DNA of 64,000 nt from CAVRRZ01 sp963723745 (GTDB lineage Bacteria > Actinomycetota > Actinomycetes > Mycobacteriales > Geodermatophilaceae), in assembly GCA_963723745.1 (NCBI GenBank), contig CAVRRZ010000004.1, positions 372,001 to 436,000 on the forward strand, written 5' to 3'. Made by a program: the position numbers and the translations under genes. A model generated the notes under the pieces. That model made no database searches, had not been told where the DNA came from, and saw only the letters and a list, made by a program, of their open reading frames with translations. How positions within the stretch are numbered: the stretch's first letter is position 1; the number at the start of each line of letters is the position of its first letter. Positions 44,919-53,724 of the stretch are shown here, piece after piece.

Positions 44919-46144
44919 TCATCGGACGCGCTCCATGCCGCGCTCGTCGGGCGAGACGACGCGCCGCGGCGTCCTCGTGCGACCGGCTCCCGCCAACGAG
45001 CGAACCAGCCGCTGCCGCGCGAGCAGGTCGACGGCCGCCCAGAGCACGCCGAAGCCGACCGCGACCGGGATGACCGACCACCAGTTCCACGGCGGCAGCA
45101 GGCCGAGGGCCGTCCTGGGCCGCACGGCGGCGCCGTAGACGAGCCCGGCCACCAACGGCCCGGCCAGCCAGCCGGGCACCCGGTGGGTGACGGCGAGGTC
45201 GACCAGGACCGCGCCGACCAGCAGCACGACGGGCAGCACCGAGGGCGGGAAGCCGCACCGCGACCAGACCGAGCCACATGACGCGCCCGGTAGGCGAGGT
45301 AGACGCCGGCGATCAGTCGTCGCCGTCCAGCGCAGCCCGACGACCTTGCGGGCGAGGACGAGGGCGAGCAGACCGGCGCAGATCATCCAGGCGGGGTGCA
45401 CCCAGGACGGGCACCGGCAGCATGAACTCGCGCGGCGACTGGCCCTGGGCGGCGGCGAAGTCGAGCAGCTGCGGTTCGGCGGTGGTCCGACCGGCGTCGT
45501 AGGCCCGCAGGGACAGGACGCCGTACTCCTGGTGCTGGTTCGGGAAGAGGGCGTTCTCGACGAAGAACAGCCACAGACCCAGCGACGACCAGGTCGCGGA
45601 TGCGCCCCGGCGCGGCGTACAGCCAGCCAGCCGCGCAGCGCGCCGGCCAGCATGATCGCCGTCCCGAGGTAGAGCAGCGCGTGGCTGGGGCTCCAGCTGG
45701 TGATGTCCAGCCCGTTGATGCGGTGGTTGACGATGTCGATCGGGACGGCGACGAGGAACACGCCGATCCCCCACTGCATCAGCCGCAGGGCACGCCGGTC
45801 GACGCCGTAGCCGCTGTAGCTGTGGAAGATCACCAGCCCGACGACCACCGCCGTCCCGGCGCGAGTTGAGCAGGTGCGGCGGGGCCAGGTCGTCGCGCAG
45901 CCACTGGAAGTGCCAGGAGACGTCCCAGGTGGAGCCGAGCATCTTCAGCAGGAAGGCACCCAGCCACGCCAGTGTAGATCCAGCGCAGCTCGGTCTGGGT
46001 GGTGGGCCGCCCGGGACGACCCGGAGTCATGTACGCCGTCCAGAGCCAGCGGACGAGGGCGATCGGGTTGCGCAGCCCGGCGCGCAGCGACGCCGGCGCG
46101 CGTGGCGGGGCGACGGGAGCGGGGGCGGATGTCGATGCAGGCAC
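44919..46144 (-). CDS. Multi-pass membrane protein of unknown function, frameshifted
   Basis: A GTG at 46142-46144 after a GAGGAAG site begins PASTSAPAPVAPPRAPASLR. The first helices include ELRWIY (frame break near 45,973), then LGSTWDVSWHFQWLRDDLAP in another frame and VVGLVIFHSYSGYG with LRLMQWGIGVFLVAVPIDIV, NHRINGLDITSWSPSHALLY and LGTAIMLAGALRGWLAVRRA. The C-terminal half is also hydrophobic, ending GMERVR at 44919. Seven or more helices are likely. Conserved histidines and tryptophans are notable but no named family is recognised. Confidence 0.6.
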
Positions 46145-46288
46145 GGCGCAACTTCCTCGGACTTCGGGTACGGCCCGGTCACCCTAGCCGTGGAAAGGGC
46201 CGGAATCCGACCTCTCTCCACCGCTACTGCGACGCCGCACGGGGAGGGCGGGGCCGGCGGTGCAGGCGGTGCGTACTGTCGTCGGCGC

Positions 46289-46978
46289 GTGGCAGAGAGC
46301 GCAGGGCACCTGGTCTGGATCGACTGCGAGATGACCGGCCTGGATCTGGGCAAGGACAAGCTCATCGAGGTCGCGGTGCTGATCACCGATTCCGAGCTCA
46401 ACGTGCTCGACGCCGGGCTGGACCTGGTCATCTCCGCCGACGACGCGGCCCTCGACGGCATGGACGACGTCGTCGCCGAGATGCACGCCAAGTCCGGGCT
46501 CACCGACGCCGTCCGGGCGTCCACCCTGACCCTGGCCGAGGCCGAGCAGCAGGTGCTCGCCTACATCAAGCGCTTCGTCCCCGACCGGCGGACGGCACCG
46601 CTGTGCGGCAACTCGATCGGCACCGACCGGGGGTTCCTCGCCCGCGACATGCCCGAGCTCGACGACCACCTGCACTACCGGATGGTCGACGTCTCCTCGG
46701 TCAAGGAGCTGGCGCGGCGCTGGTTCCCGCGGGTCTACTTCGCCCAGCCCCCGAAGGGCCTGGCCCACCGTGCGCTGGCCGACATCATCGAGTCGGTCCG
46801 CGAGCTGGCCTACTACCGGCGCACCGTCTTCGTGCCGGCGCCCGGCCCCAACGGCGAGCAGTCCCAGGCCGCGGCCACCGAGGTGGTGGAGTCCTTCGCC
46901 GGGCTCCTCGCCGCAGGCGACGCGATGCCCGCGACGTCCGCGGACGACGCCCGGCCACCGGCCGCGTCGGAGGGCTGA
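46289..46978 (+). CDS. orn: Oligoribonuclease
   Basis: The 229-residue DEDDh exonuclease degrades 2-5 nucleotide RNAs and pGpG, the breakdown product of c-di-GMP. The catalytic motifs are WIDCEMTGLDLGKDKLIEVA (D-x-E), GNSIGTDRGFLARDMPELDD, and HRALADIIESVREL (H-x4-D). YRMVDVSSVKELARRWFP is also typical. The C-terminus is about 30 residues longer than in E. coli. The start is the GTG at 46289, preceded by TACTGT, possibly a -10 of a leaderless message. It links functionally to the two EAL proteins in this window, since Orn clears pGpG. Confidence 0.96.
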   Translation: MAESAGHLVWIDCEMTGLDLGKDKLIEVAVLITDSELNVLDAGLDLVISADDAALDGMDDVVAEMHAKSGLTDAVRASTLTLAEAEQQVLAYIKRFVPDRRTAPLCGNSIGTDRGFLARDMPELDDHLHYRMVDVSSVKELARRWFPRVYFAQPPKGLAHRALADIIESVRELAYYRRTVFVPAPGPNGEQSQAAATEVVESFAGLLAAGDAMPATSADDARPPAASEG

Positions 46979-47033
46979 ACACCTCCGGTATCGTTGGCGC
47001 GGTTCCTCGGTGGCTCGGCCGCGCGGGGACCGT

Positions 47034-47110
47034 GGTGGGTGTAGCTCAGTTGGTAGAGCACCAGGTTGTGATCCTGGGTGTCGCGGGTTCGAGCCCCGTC
47101 ACTCACCCCA
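47034..47110 (+). tRNA. tRNA-His (anticodon GUG) with encoded CCA
   Basis: The acceptor stem is 47035-47041 with 47100-47106; G47034 is the extra 5' G opposite C47107, diagnostic of tRNA-His. The anticodon loop is TTGTGAT (anticodon GTG), the T loop TTCGAGC, and CCA (47108-47110) is encoded. The 3' part (from 47081) is repeated at 54158, marking it as an integration site. Confidence 0.96.
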
Positions 47111-47175
47111 CGCGAGAGGCCCTGGTCAGTTCCCCGACCAGGGCCTTTCCCGTTCCCCGGCCAGTGCTGGGGGGC
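47081..47175 (+). repeat. Left attachment-site repeat in tRNA-His (attL)
   Basis: The 95-base segment from the T stem of tRNA-His through its terminator matches 54158-54252 with four mismatches and no gaps; identity starts abruptly at 47081. This is the signature of integration by a tyrosine recombinase into a tRNA 3' end. Confidence 0.88.
47118..47148 (+). terminator. Intrinsic terminator of tRNA-His
   Basis: GGCCCTGGTC (47118-47127) and GACCAGGGCC (47136-47145) form a 10-bp stem with an 8-base loop, followed by TTT. The same hairpin is present in the downstream repeat at 54195-54225. Confidence 0.85.
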
Positions 47176-47298
47176 AAGATCGTCTCAGGTGCCCCCTTGC
47201 TGGGGGCGGATCACCCGTCGGGGTACGGCACGTACCGCGGGGCCAAGTACGGCACGGTCATGCCTGGAGCGGAGCTACGCCGCAGACTATGTGCGGAA

Positions 47299-47315
47299 AT
47301 ACCCCCAGGGGGTAT
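47299..47315. promoter_or_regulatory. CsoR-type copper operator
   Basis: ATACCCCCAGGGGGTAT is a near-perfect palindrome of the kind bound by CsoR repressors (T-A-C-C-C-C ... G-G-G-G-T-A). It is 52 bases before the copper ATPase start. No csoR gene is in the window, so a repressor encoded elsewhere would act here. Confidence 0.75.
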
Positions 47316-47366
47316 CGTCGTTGCCGCGCGAGCACCGCATCGAAGACCAGTCCTCGGAGGCCTGCC

Positions 47367-49685
47367 GTGACCGAGTCGCGATCGCCGCACCACCAACACA
47401 ACGTGCCCAGCCCGGATCGAGCCGAGGGCCAGCGTGCCGGGGAGCGCCCCACCACCCACGGGCAGGGCATGCCCGACGGCGCCGCGCGGGTCGCCGATCC
47501 GCTGACCGCCGCCGAGCACGACGCCGTCGCGGACGATGACGCCGATCACGGCGCCGCCGGCCACGGCCGGGGGCCCGACTGCCACACCGGGCACACCGCC
47601 GAGCCGGCCGACCACCCGGCCCAGCACGCGGGACACGGCGGGCACGCCGGGCACGGCGGCGACCACGTGGCGATGTTCCGCCGGCTGTTCTGGCTCATGC
47701 TGGCGCTCGCGATACCGACGGTGTTGCTCAGCGACATGTTCGCCGACCTGCTCGGCTACTCGCTGCCCGACGTGCCCGGCCTGTCCTGGGTCTCCCCGGT
47801 GCTCGGCACCATCATCTACGTCTGGGGCGGACGGCCGTTCCTCACCGGCGCAATCGGCGAGATCCGGGCCCGCAAGCCCGGGATGATGCTGCTCATCGGC
47901 ATGGCCATCACCGTGGCCTTCGTCGCCTCCTGGGGCTCCACGGTCGGCCTGCTCTCCCACGAGCTGGACTTCTGGTGGGAGCTGGCGCTGCTGATCGTGA
48001 TCATGCTGCTGGGGCACTGGCTGGAGATGCGCTCGCTGGCGCAGACGTCCTCGGCGCTGGACTCGCTGGCCGCGCTGCTGCCCGACGAGGCGGAGAAGGT
48101 CGTCGGCGACCAGGTGATCACGGTGTCCCCGGCCGAGCTCTCGGTCGGCGACGTAGTGATCGTCCGGCCCGGCGGGCGGGTGCCCGCCGACGGGCAGGTC
48201 GTCGACGGGACCGCCGACGTGGACGAGTCGATGATCACCGGGGAGTCGAAGCCGGTCCGCCGGGCACCCGGCGACACCGTGATCGCCGGCACCGTGGCCA
48301 CCGACACCGCGATCCGGGTGCGGGTGGCCGCGGTCGGCGAGGACACCGCACTGGCCGGCATCCAGCGGCTGGTCGCCGAGGCGCAGTCCTCCACCACCCG
48401 CGCGCAGTTGCTCGCCGACCGCGCGGCCGGCTGGCTGTTCTGGTTCGCGCTCCTCGCCGCGATCATCACCGCCGTCGTCTGGAGCCTCAACGGCGCGCCA
48501 GAAGCCGCATTGACCCGAGCCGTGACCGTCCTCGTCATCGCGTGCCCCCACGCCCTGGGGCTCGCGATCCCGCTGGTCGTGTCGATCTCTACCGAGCGCG
48601 CCGCGCGCGCAGGCGTGCTGATCAAGGACCGCGGCGCGATGGAGCGGATGCGCACCGTCGACACCGTCCTGTTCGACAAGACCGGAACGCTCACGCGAGG
48701 CGAGCCGGCGGTCAACCACGTGGTCGGCGTGGGCCGCAGCGAGGACGAGGTGCTGGCGCAGGCCGCCGCGGCGGAGGCCGACAGCGAGCACCCACTGGCC
48801 CGCGCGATCGTCGCCGCCGCCCAGCGGCGGAACCGGCCCGTCGCACCGGCCACCGAGTTTCGCGCGTCGGCCGCGGTCGGGGTGACCGCCACCGTCGACG
48901 GGCACACGGTCGCCGTCGGTGGCCCGCACCTGCTCACCGAGCACGGCCTGACCCCGCTGCCGGACACCGACGCGTGGGCCGAGTCCGGGGCGACGGTGCT
49001 GCACGTGCTCGTCGACGGCCGCATCGCCGGCGCGCTGGCGCTGGCCGATGAGATCCGCCCGGAGTCCCGGCAAGCGGTCGACGCGCTGCACGCCCTGGGC
49101 ATCGACGTCGTGATGATCACCGGCGACGCCGAGCCGGTCGCCCGTGCGGTGGCCGCGGAGCTGGGCATCGACCACGTGTTCGCCGGGGTGCGCCCGGAGG
49201 ACAAGGCCGAGAAGGTCGCCGAACTGCAGGCCCAGGGCCGCGCTGTTGCCATGATCGGGGACGGCGTGAACGACGCCCCCAGCCTGGCGCGCGCAGACGT
49301 CGGCATCGCGATCGGCGCCGGCACCGACGTCGCGATCGCCTCGGCCGGGATCATCCTGGCCTCCTCCGACCCGCGCGCGGTGGTGTCGGTGATCCGGCTG
49401 TCGCGGGCCAGCTACCGCAAGATGCAGCAGAACCTGTGGGCCGGCGCCGGCTACAACCTGATCGCCGTGCCGCTGGCCGCCGGGGTGCTCGCCCCGGTCG
49501 GGTTCGTCCTGCCGATGGAGGTCGGCGCTCTGCTGATGAGCCTGTCCACGATCGTGGTGGCGTCCAACGCTCAGCTGCTCCGGCGGCTGGACCTGCGGCC
49601 GGAGGTCAGCGTGGCCGAGGTCACCGCGGGTCGGGCGTCCCGGCGGCCCGCGGCCCGCGAGCCGGTCGCCGCCGGGCACCACTGA
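47367..49685 (+). CDS. copB: CopB-like copper-exporting P-type ATPase
   Basis: The 772-residue ATPase has a histidine-rich, metal-binding N-terminus (residues 1-100, with GHGGHAGHGGDH) in place of CxxC domains. Eight membrane helices are visible. Key motifs are the phosphatase loop ITGES near residue 290, the ion-site CPH (VIACPHALGLA) near 393, the phosphorylation site DKTGTLT near 436, the SEHPLA nucleotide motif and GDGVNDAPSLA. CPH with a His-rich N-terminus marks the CopB (P1B-3) group, which exports copper. A GTG at 47367 is preceded by GGAGG at 8 bases. A CsoR-type operator precedes it, so copper induction is likely. Confidence 0.94.
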   Translation: MTESRSPHHQHNVPSPDRAEGQRAGERPTTHGQGMPDGAARVADPLTAAEHDAVADDDADHGAAGHGRGPDCHTGHTAEPADHPAQHAGHGGHAGHGGDHVAMFRRLFWLMLALAIPTVLLSDMFADLLGYSLPDVPGLSWVSPVLGTIIYVWGGRPFLTGAIGEIRARKPGMMLLIGMAITVAFVASWGSTVGLLSHELDFWWELALLIVIMLLGHWLEMRSLAQTSSALDSLAALLPDEAEKVVGDQVITVSPAELSVGDVVIVRPGGRVPADGQVVDGTADVDESMITGESKPVRRAPGDTVIAGTVATDTAIRVRVAAVGEDTALAGIQRLVAEAQSSTTRAQLLADRAAGWLFWFALLAAIITAVVWSLNGAPEAALTRAVTVLVIACPHALGLAIPLVVSISTERAARAGVLIKDRGAMERMRTVDTVLFDKTGTLTRGEPAVNHVVGVGRSEDEVLAQAAAAEADSEHPLARAIVAAAQRRNRPVAPATEFRASAAVGVTATVDGHTVAVGGPHLLTEHGLTPLPDTDAWAESGATVLHVLVDGRIAGALALADEIRPESRQAVDALHALGIDVVMITGDAEPVARAVAAELGIDHVFAGVRPEDKAEKVAELQAQGRAVAMIGDGVNDAPSLARADVGIAIGAGTDVAIASAGIILASSDPRAVVSVIRLSRASYRKMQQNLWAGAGYNLIAVPLAAGVLAPVGFVLPMEVGALLMSLSTIVVASNAQLLRRLDLRPEVSVAEVTAGRASRRPAAREPVAAGHH

Positions 49686-49766
49686 CCGGTGGCGACCACG
49701 GGGATGCTGGGGCGTTCCGCCGGCGGTTGGCCCGGCTCTCGTAGCCTCGCGGGAGGAGGGGGTGTG

Positions 49767-50252
49767 ATGACGACGCGACTGTGGACGGCGCTGCTGATGC
49801 TGGCCGCGGTGTTCGCGCTGCACGGCCTGCAGTGCACCGCCGGCAGCACCGACTCCGCCGCAGGGCACACCGCCGGGCACGTCGCCGCCTCCCCGGCCGG
49901 GCACGGTGACGTGGCGGCGATGACCGCGGAGGCGGCGCCGGTAGGCCTGGGGTCCGCCGGGATGTCCGCCATCGGGGAGCACTCGTCCGGGCACCCCAGC
50001 GTCGTCGCCGCCGTCGTTGCCGCGGCGACCGACACCGAGCACCGGGGCGCGCCGCACGATGCGGCCGGACACCTGTGGACTGTCTGCCTGGCCGTGCTCG
50101 CCGCTGGGCTGGCGGTACTGCTCGCCCTCGTCGCACCCCGCCTGCTGCGGCTGACCCGGCCGGCCGCGGCGCTGACCTGGCTGCGCCCGCACCCCGGGCC
50201 CGCCCTGCTGCGGCCGCCGGATCTGTTCGCCCTCTGCGTCCTGCGGACGTAG
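49767..50252 (+). CDS. DUF6153-like membrane protein of copper loci
   Basis: From the ATG at 49767 (GTG at 49764 is possible; GGAGGAGG lies just upstream) the protein has 161 residues. A first helix, RLWTTALLMLAAVFALHGLQ-like, is followed by a histidine-rich loop (AAGHTAGHVAASPAGHGD; GEHSSGHPS; HDAAGHLW) and a second helix (VCLAVLAAGLAVLLALVAPR), then a basic tail. The pattern fits DUF6153, a small two-helix family near copper genes in actinobacteria. It may bind or sense periplasmic copper; function is not known. Confidence 0.7.
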   Translation: MTTRLWTALLMLAAVFALHGLQCTAGSTDSAAGHTAGHVAASPAGHGDVAAMTAEAAPVGLGSAGMSAIGEHSSGHPSVVAAVVAAATDTEHRGAPHDAAGHLWTVCLAVLAAGLAVLLALVAPRLLRLTRPAAALTWLRPHPGPALLRPPDLFALCVLRT

Positions 50253-50342
50253 GCCGACCGCACGACCGTCCCGCCCCAGCACAGCTGCCGCGGCGGCGGT
50301 CCGCGCACGCCTTCATCCAGCAACGACCGCAGGAGACCCCCG

Positions 50343-50984
50343 ATGAACCGCACCACCGCACGCCGCGCCGGCCTGACCGGCGCCCTGCTCGCCGGCGCCC
50401 TCGTCCTCGCCGGCTGCGCCGACAACTCCGTGCACGGCGCCATGTCGGACATGTCCGACAGCCCGGCGGCGAGCTCCTCGACCGCGGCCTCCGACCCGGC
50501 GGCGGAGGTCAACGACGCCGACGTCGCCTTCGCGCAGGGCATGCTGCCGCACCACGAGCAGGCCGTGGAGATGGCACAGCTGGCCGCCGACCGGGCCGCC
50601 GATCCGCGGGTGCAGGACCTGGCGGCCCGCATCGAGGCCGCCCAGGCACCCGAGATCGAGACCCTGTCCGGCTGGCTGGAGGCGTGGGGCGCCGAGGCCA
50701 CCGGCTCGACCGGAATGGGCCACGGGGAGATGGGTCACGGGGACACGGGCGGGATGATGTCCGAGGAGGACATGGAGTCCCTGGGCGGCGCCGCCGGTGC
50801 CGAGTTCGACCGGATGTTCCTGGAGATGATGATCGCCCACCACGAGGGCGCGGTGGAGATGGCGACCACCGAGGCCGCGGAGGGCCGGGCGCCCGACGCG
50901 ATCGCGATGGCCGAAGAGATCCGCGACACGCAGAACGCCGAGATCGCCGAAATGCGGCAGCTGCTGGCCGAGCTCGGCGGCTGA
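50343..50984 (+). CDS. DUF305 lipoprotein
   Basis: The 213-residue protein has a lipoprotein signal peptide with lipobox LVLAGC (Cys near residue 22), a Ser/Ala linker and a DUF305 four-helix domain duplicated with two metal-type motifs: AQGMLPHHEQAVEMAQLAAD and MFLEMMIAHHEGAVEMATTE. A Met/His-rich loop (GMGHGEMGHGDTGGMMSE) joins the halves. DUF305 proteins are common in copper and silver loci and probably bind metal at the outer face of the membrane. An AGGAGA site precedes the ATG at 50343. Confidence 0.9.
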   Translation: MNRTTARRAGLTGALLAGALVLAGCADNSVHGAMSDMSDSPAASSSTAASDPAAEVNDADVAFAQGMLPHHEQAVEMAQLAADRAADPRVQDLAARIEAAQAPEIETLSGWLEAWGAEATGSTGMGHGEMGHGDTGGMMSEEDMESLGGAAGAEFDRMFLEMMIAHHEGAVEMATTEAAEGRAPDAIAMAEEIRDTQNAEIAEMRQLLAELGG

Positions 50985-51065
50985 GTGCACCGCGGCGGGG
51001 CGGGCCGACGTCCGCCCCGCCGCCGGAACCGTTCCGCCAACCTCATACAGCCCTCGGAGTTCCGC

Positions 51066-51944
51066 ATGCGCTCGCCCCGCTCCACCAGCCGCCCCGCCCG
51101 CGCACTCGTGGCGGCCGCCCTGGCCGCCGCCCTGGCCGCCGCCCTCGCCGGCTGCTCGAAGCCCGCACCGGCACCCGCCGCCGCACCGACGTCGTCGGCG
51201 CCGGCGTTGGAGCTCACCCACGTGCACGGCGCCGCGTACGACCCCGGAGACGGCGCCCTTCTGCTGGCCACCCACCACGGCCTGCTCAAGCTCGACGGAG
51301 GCGAACTCGTCTCGGTCGGGCCGGTGATCGACCTGATGGGCTTCACCGTCACAGGCCCTGATCGCTACCTCGCCTCGGGCCACCCCGGGCTGCAGGTCGA
51401 CCTGCCGCAGCCGGTGGGGCTGATCGAGTCCACCGACGGCGGCCGGTCCTGGACGCCAGTGTCCCGGCAGGGCCGGTCGGACTTCCACGCACTGACCGCC
51501 AGCGACGCCGGCGTCTTCGGCTACGACGGGACCCTGCTGAGCAGTCCCGACGGCCGCTCGTGGCAGTCGCTGACCATCCCGGCCGAGCCGCACACACTGG
51601 CTGCCACCCCGGACGGCGGCCAGGTGCTCGCCACCACTCAGCAGGGCCTGCTCCGCTCGACCGACGGCGGCGCAACCTGGACCCCAGTCGAGGCCGCGCC
51701 GCAGTTGCAGCTGGTCGCCTTCGCCGACGGAAACGCCGCGGTCGGCGTCGACCCGGCCGGCACCCTGTGGACGTCTGTCGACGGAGCCGGCACCTGGCGG
51801 CAGGGGCCGCAGCTGGGGGCGCCGCCACAGGCGCTGGCCGCGGCCGGCGCCGGGGACGGCCTGCGCATCGCAGTGGTCACCGCCGACGCCGTCCTGGAGT
51901 CGCGGGACGGTGGCGGCACGTTCACCGACGTGCTCAGCGGCTGA
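51066..51944 (+). CDS. Beta-propeller lipoprotein (F510_1955-type)
   Basis: The 292-residue protein has an alanine-rich signal peptide with lipobox LAGC and a repetitive beta-propeller domain. Repeats contain BNR/sialidase-type turns: ESTDGGRSWTPV, SSPDGRSWQSL, RSTDGGATWTPV and TSVDGAGTWRQG, preceded by LTHVHGAAYDPGDGALLLAT. It resembles the F510_1955 glycosylhydrolase-like family found beside DUF305 and copper genes; real hydrolase activity is doubtful. The start is the ATG at 51066 with GGAG upstream. It probably sits on the outer face of the membrane. Confidence 0.8.
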   Translation: MRSPRSTSRPARALVAAALAAALAAALAGCSKPAPAPAAAPTSSAPALELTHVHGAAYDPGDGALLLATHHGLLKLDGGELVSVGPVIDLMGFTVTGPDRYLASGHPGLQVDLPQPVGLIESTDGGRSWTPVSRQGRSDFHALTASDAGVFGYDGTLLSSPDGRSWQSLTIPAEPHTLAATPDGGQVLATTQQGLLRSTDGGATWTPVEAAPQLQLVAFADGNAAVGVDPAGTLWTSVDGAGTWRQGPQLGAPPQALAAAGAGDGLRIAVVTADAVLESRDGGGTFTDVLSG

Positions 51945-52000
51945 CTTCACCGCCTCAGCCGGCGGTAGACAGCATCCCGCACGGTGGCGACTCCCGACGG

Positions 52001-52408
52001 TCAGCCCAGGGAGCCGATCAGCTCCCGGCAGGCGGCCTCGCAGCGGCGGCATGCCTCGGCGCAGACCCGACAGTGCTCGTGCATCTGCGCGTGCTGTTCG
52101 CACTCGTCGCCGCAGGCCTGGCACGCCGCGGCGCACGCCTCGAGCACCGCGCGCGTGAGGTTCGCGTCGTAGCCGGTGTGCCGGGACAGGACCCGCCCGG
52201 TCGTATCGCAGACGTCAGCGCAGTCCGCGCAGGTCCGGATGCACTTGGTCAGCTCGGCCACCATGTCCTCGGACAGGCACGCGTCGGCGCACGCCGTGCA
52301 GGCCTGGCCACACTCAACACACGCCTCGAGACAGGCCACTAGCTTGTCCTTGTCGACCCCACCGAGGTCCTTCGGGTAGGTGTCGAGCATCTGGGCGGCG
52401 ACGGTCAT
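52001..52408 (-). CDS. Four-helix bundle copper-storage protein (Csp/DUF326-like)
   Basis: The 135-residue protein carries about 20 cysteines spaced along amphipathic helices: LEACVECGQACTACADACL, TKCIRTCADCADVCDTTG, LEACAAACQACGDECEQH and CRVCAEACRRCEAACREL. This layout is that of Csp-type copper-storage proteins, whose inward-facing cysteines bind many Cu(I) ions. There is no signal peptide, so it should be cytosolic (Csp3-like). An AAGGAGA site precedes the ATG at 52408. It is convergent with the propeller gene and completes the copper set of the island. Confidence 0.92.
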   Translation of the reverse strand: MTVAAQMLDTYPKDLGGVDKDKLVACLEACVECGQACTACADACLSEDMVAELTKCIRTCADCADVCDTTGRVLSRHTGYDANLTRAVLEACAAACQACGDECEQHAQMHEHCRVCAEACRRCEAACRELIGSLG

Positions 52409-52567
52409 GGGGGTCTCCTTCCGGGCCGGCGGCCGAGGACGCGGTGCTCTCGGCGACTGCTACCGACCGGCAGGTGACCTGCCCTACCCGCCGGACCCGC
52501 AGATGCACGCCGGGGGCTCTCCCGGTCCGTCGCTGGCGGCGTGGCCCGGTTCCGCCGGTCGGGCCCG

Positions 52568-52828
52568 TCAGCGCGTCAGCGCGCCTGTGTCGCGCAGCGT
52601 CGCCAGTTGCCGGCGGAACTGGTCGTCGGTCAGCTCACCGCGGGCGAACCGCGCGGCCAGGATTTCCTCCGGCGAGCGTGTGTCGGCGGCCGGCCGGTCT
52701 GGCTGTCGGGCGAGTCGGATCAGCAGCGCGCCGCCGCCGACCAGCAGCGCGACGAACAGCAGGCTGCTCAGCGTCATGCCGATCCAGCCCCAGCCGGTCA
52801 TGTGGTCACCGACGTACCAGCCCATCAT
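52568..52828 (-). CDS. SHOCT-domain membrane protein
   Basis: The 86-residue protein has an N-terminal segment with MGWYVGDHMTGWGWIGM and a membrane helix (SSLLFVALLVGGGALLIRLA), then a C-terminal SHOCT helix pair (PEEILAARFARGELTDDQFR). Such proteins are frequent in actinobacterial metal and stress loci, with unknown function. I chose the ATG at 52828 because AAAGGAG lies 11 bases upstream; a GTG at 52840 is possible. Confidence 0.8.
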   Translation of the reverse strand: MMGWYVGDHMTGWGWIGMTLSSLLFVALLVGGGALLIRLARQPDRPAADTRSPEEILAARFARGELTDDQFRRQLATLRDTGALTR

Positions 52829-52981
52829 CGCCGTCTCCACTCCTTTGCCGGTCCACCACTACATCCCCAGCCTGGGCGCGCGCAGCCCGGCCTCGCATCG
52901 AGCGAAGGTCATCACTGCCAGGGTCCTCCGGCTCCCGCTGGACCGGCCCGGGGGGAACGCCTGAGCCCTGCCCCGATGAAG

Positions 52982-53335
52982 TCAGTGCCGGCCGGGTCGC
53001 TGGTGGTCCGCCGGCGTCGGCGGGGCCGGCGCCCCGCCGGGCGTGGCGTCGCCGACCCAGGTGACGGTGAGCTCGGCGCGCTGGGCGAAGCGCTCCAGGT
53101 GGCTGCCGAGCACGTGCTGCACCCGGGCCAGCGCCTCGGGGTCCGGCGCCTCGGCGATCAGGGTGAGCACGCCGTCGCCGACGGCGATCCGGCCGGTGCC
53201 GCCTGCCACCTCGGCGGTCGAGGTGCCCCCGTTGGTCGTCCAGGCGACCCGGCGACCGAGGTGGGACAGCAGCTGCTTGGCGTACCGCTCGGGTGCGCCG
53301 GTGCGTACCTCGGCGCGGGCGGTGAGGACGGTCAT
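52982..53335 (-). CDS. DUF2218 domain protein
   Basis: The 117-residue protein reads TVLTARAEVRTGAPERYAKQ, LLSHLGRRVAWTTNGGTSTA, then IAVGDGVLTLIAEAPDPEAL and VLGSHLERFAQRAELTVTW, the whole DUF2218 domain. These small proteins are often found beside siderophore or metal genes; activity is unknown. The ATG at 53335 follows GAGGAGG at about 9 bases, better than the ATG nine bases upstream. The C-terminal 20 residues are proline-rich. Confidence 0.8.
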   Translation of the reverse strand: MTVLTARAEVRTGAPERYAKQLLSHLGRRVAWTTNGGTSTAEVAGGTGRIAVGDGVLTLIAEAPDPEALARVQHVLGSHLERFAQRAELTVTWVGDATPGGAPAPPTPADHQRPGRH

Positions 53336-53394
53336 GAGCCGCATCCTCCTCGGGAACGTGTTGCCGGCGCGCCGTCGCGTGGCGCGCGGCTGCG

Positions 53395-53530
53395 TCAGCT
53401 CCGCGGGTTGCGGGCGGCGCGGTTCAGCAGCCAGCCGCCGACCAACCCCAGCGCGGTCTACAGCACGGCCAGTTGTCCGAGGGAGCCCAGCCGGAGGTTC
53501 CACACCGTCCGGACGCCAACGTCGTCGGGG
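53395..53530 (-). pseudogene. Small membrane-protein remnant with an internal stop
   Basis: One minus-strand frame reads VWNLRLGSLGQLAVL, a TAG at 53458-53460, then TALGLVGGWLLNRAARNPRS and a TGA. The sequence on both sides of the TAG fits one small hydrophobic protein, so a nonsense change (TAC to TAG) is likely. The upstream part has no clear start. Confidence 0.45.
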
Positions 53531-53592
53531 CCAAGCGGTGTCGGCGATCCGGGTTCGTCGCGGAGCAAGTCACCACGCCAGGTGCCCAGTCA

Positions 53593-53709
53593 TCAGAGAC
53601 CGATGCTGGCCCACCTGTCGAGCACGTCGGTGGTGGGGGGCTCCGGCGCGTCCGGCGCCGCGAAGTGCGCATCGGCGGCCGCGGCCCGCTTCCCCTGACG
53701 GGGCGTCAT
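53593..53709 (-). CDS. Short open frame downstream of the excisionase-like gene
   Basis: Thirty-eight codons from an ATG at 53707-53709 read MTPRQGKRAAAADAHFAAPD and end DVLDRWASIGL. Codon use is host-like and it begins 15 bases after the excisionase-like stop on the same strand. No family is recognised; it could be a real small protein or the end of a lost gene. Confidence 0.35.
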   Translation of the reverse strand: MTPRQGKRAAAADAHFAAPDAPEPPTTDVLDRWASIGL

Positions 53710-53724
53710 GAGTTCCGGCAGCAT

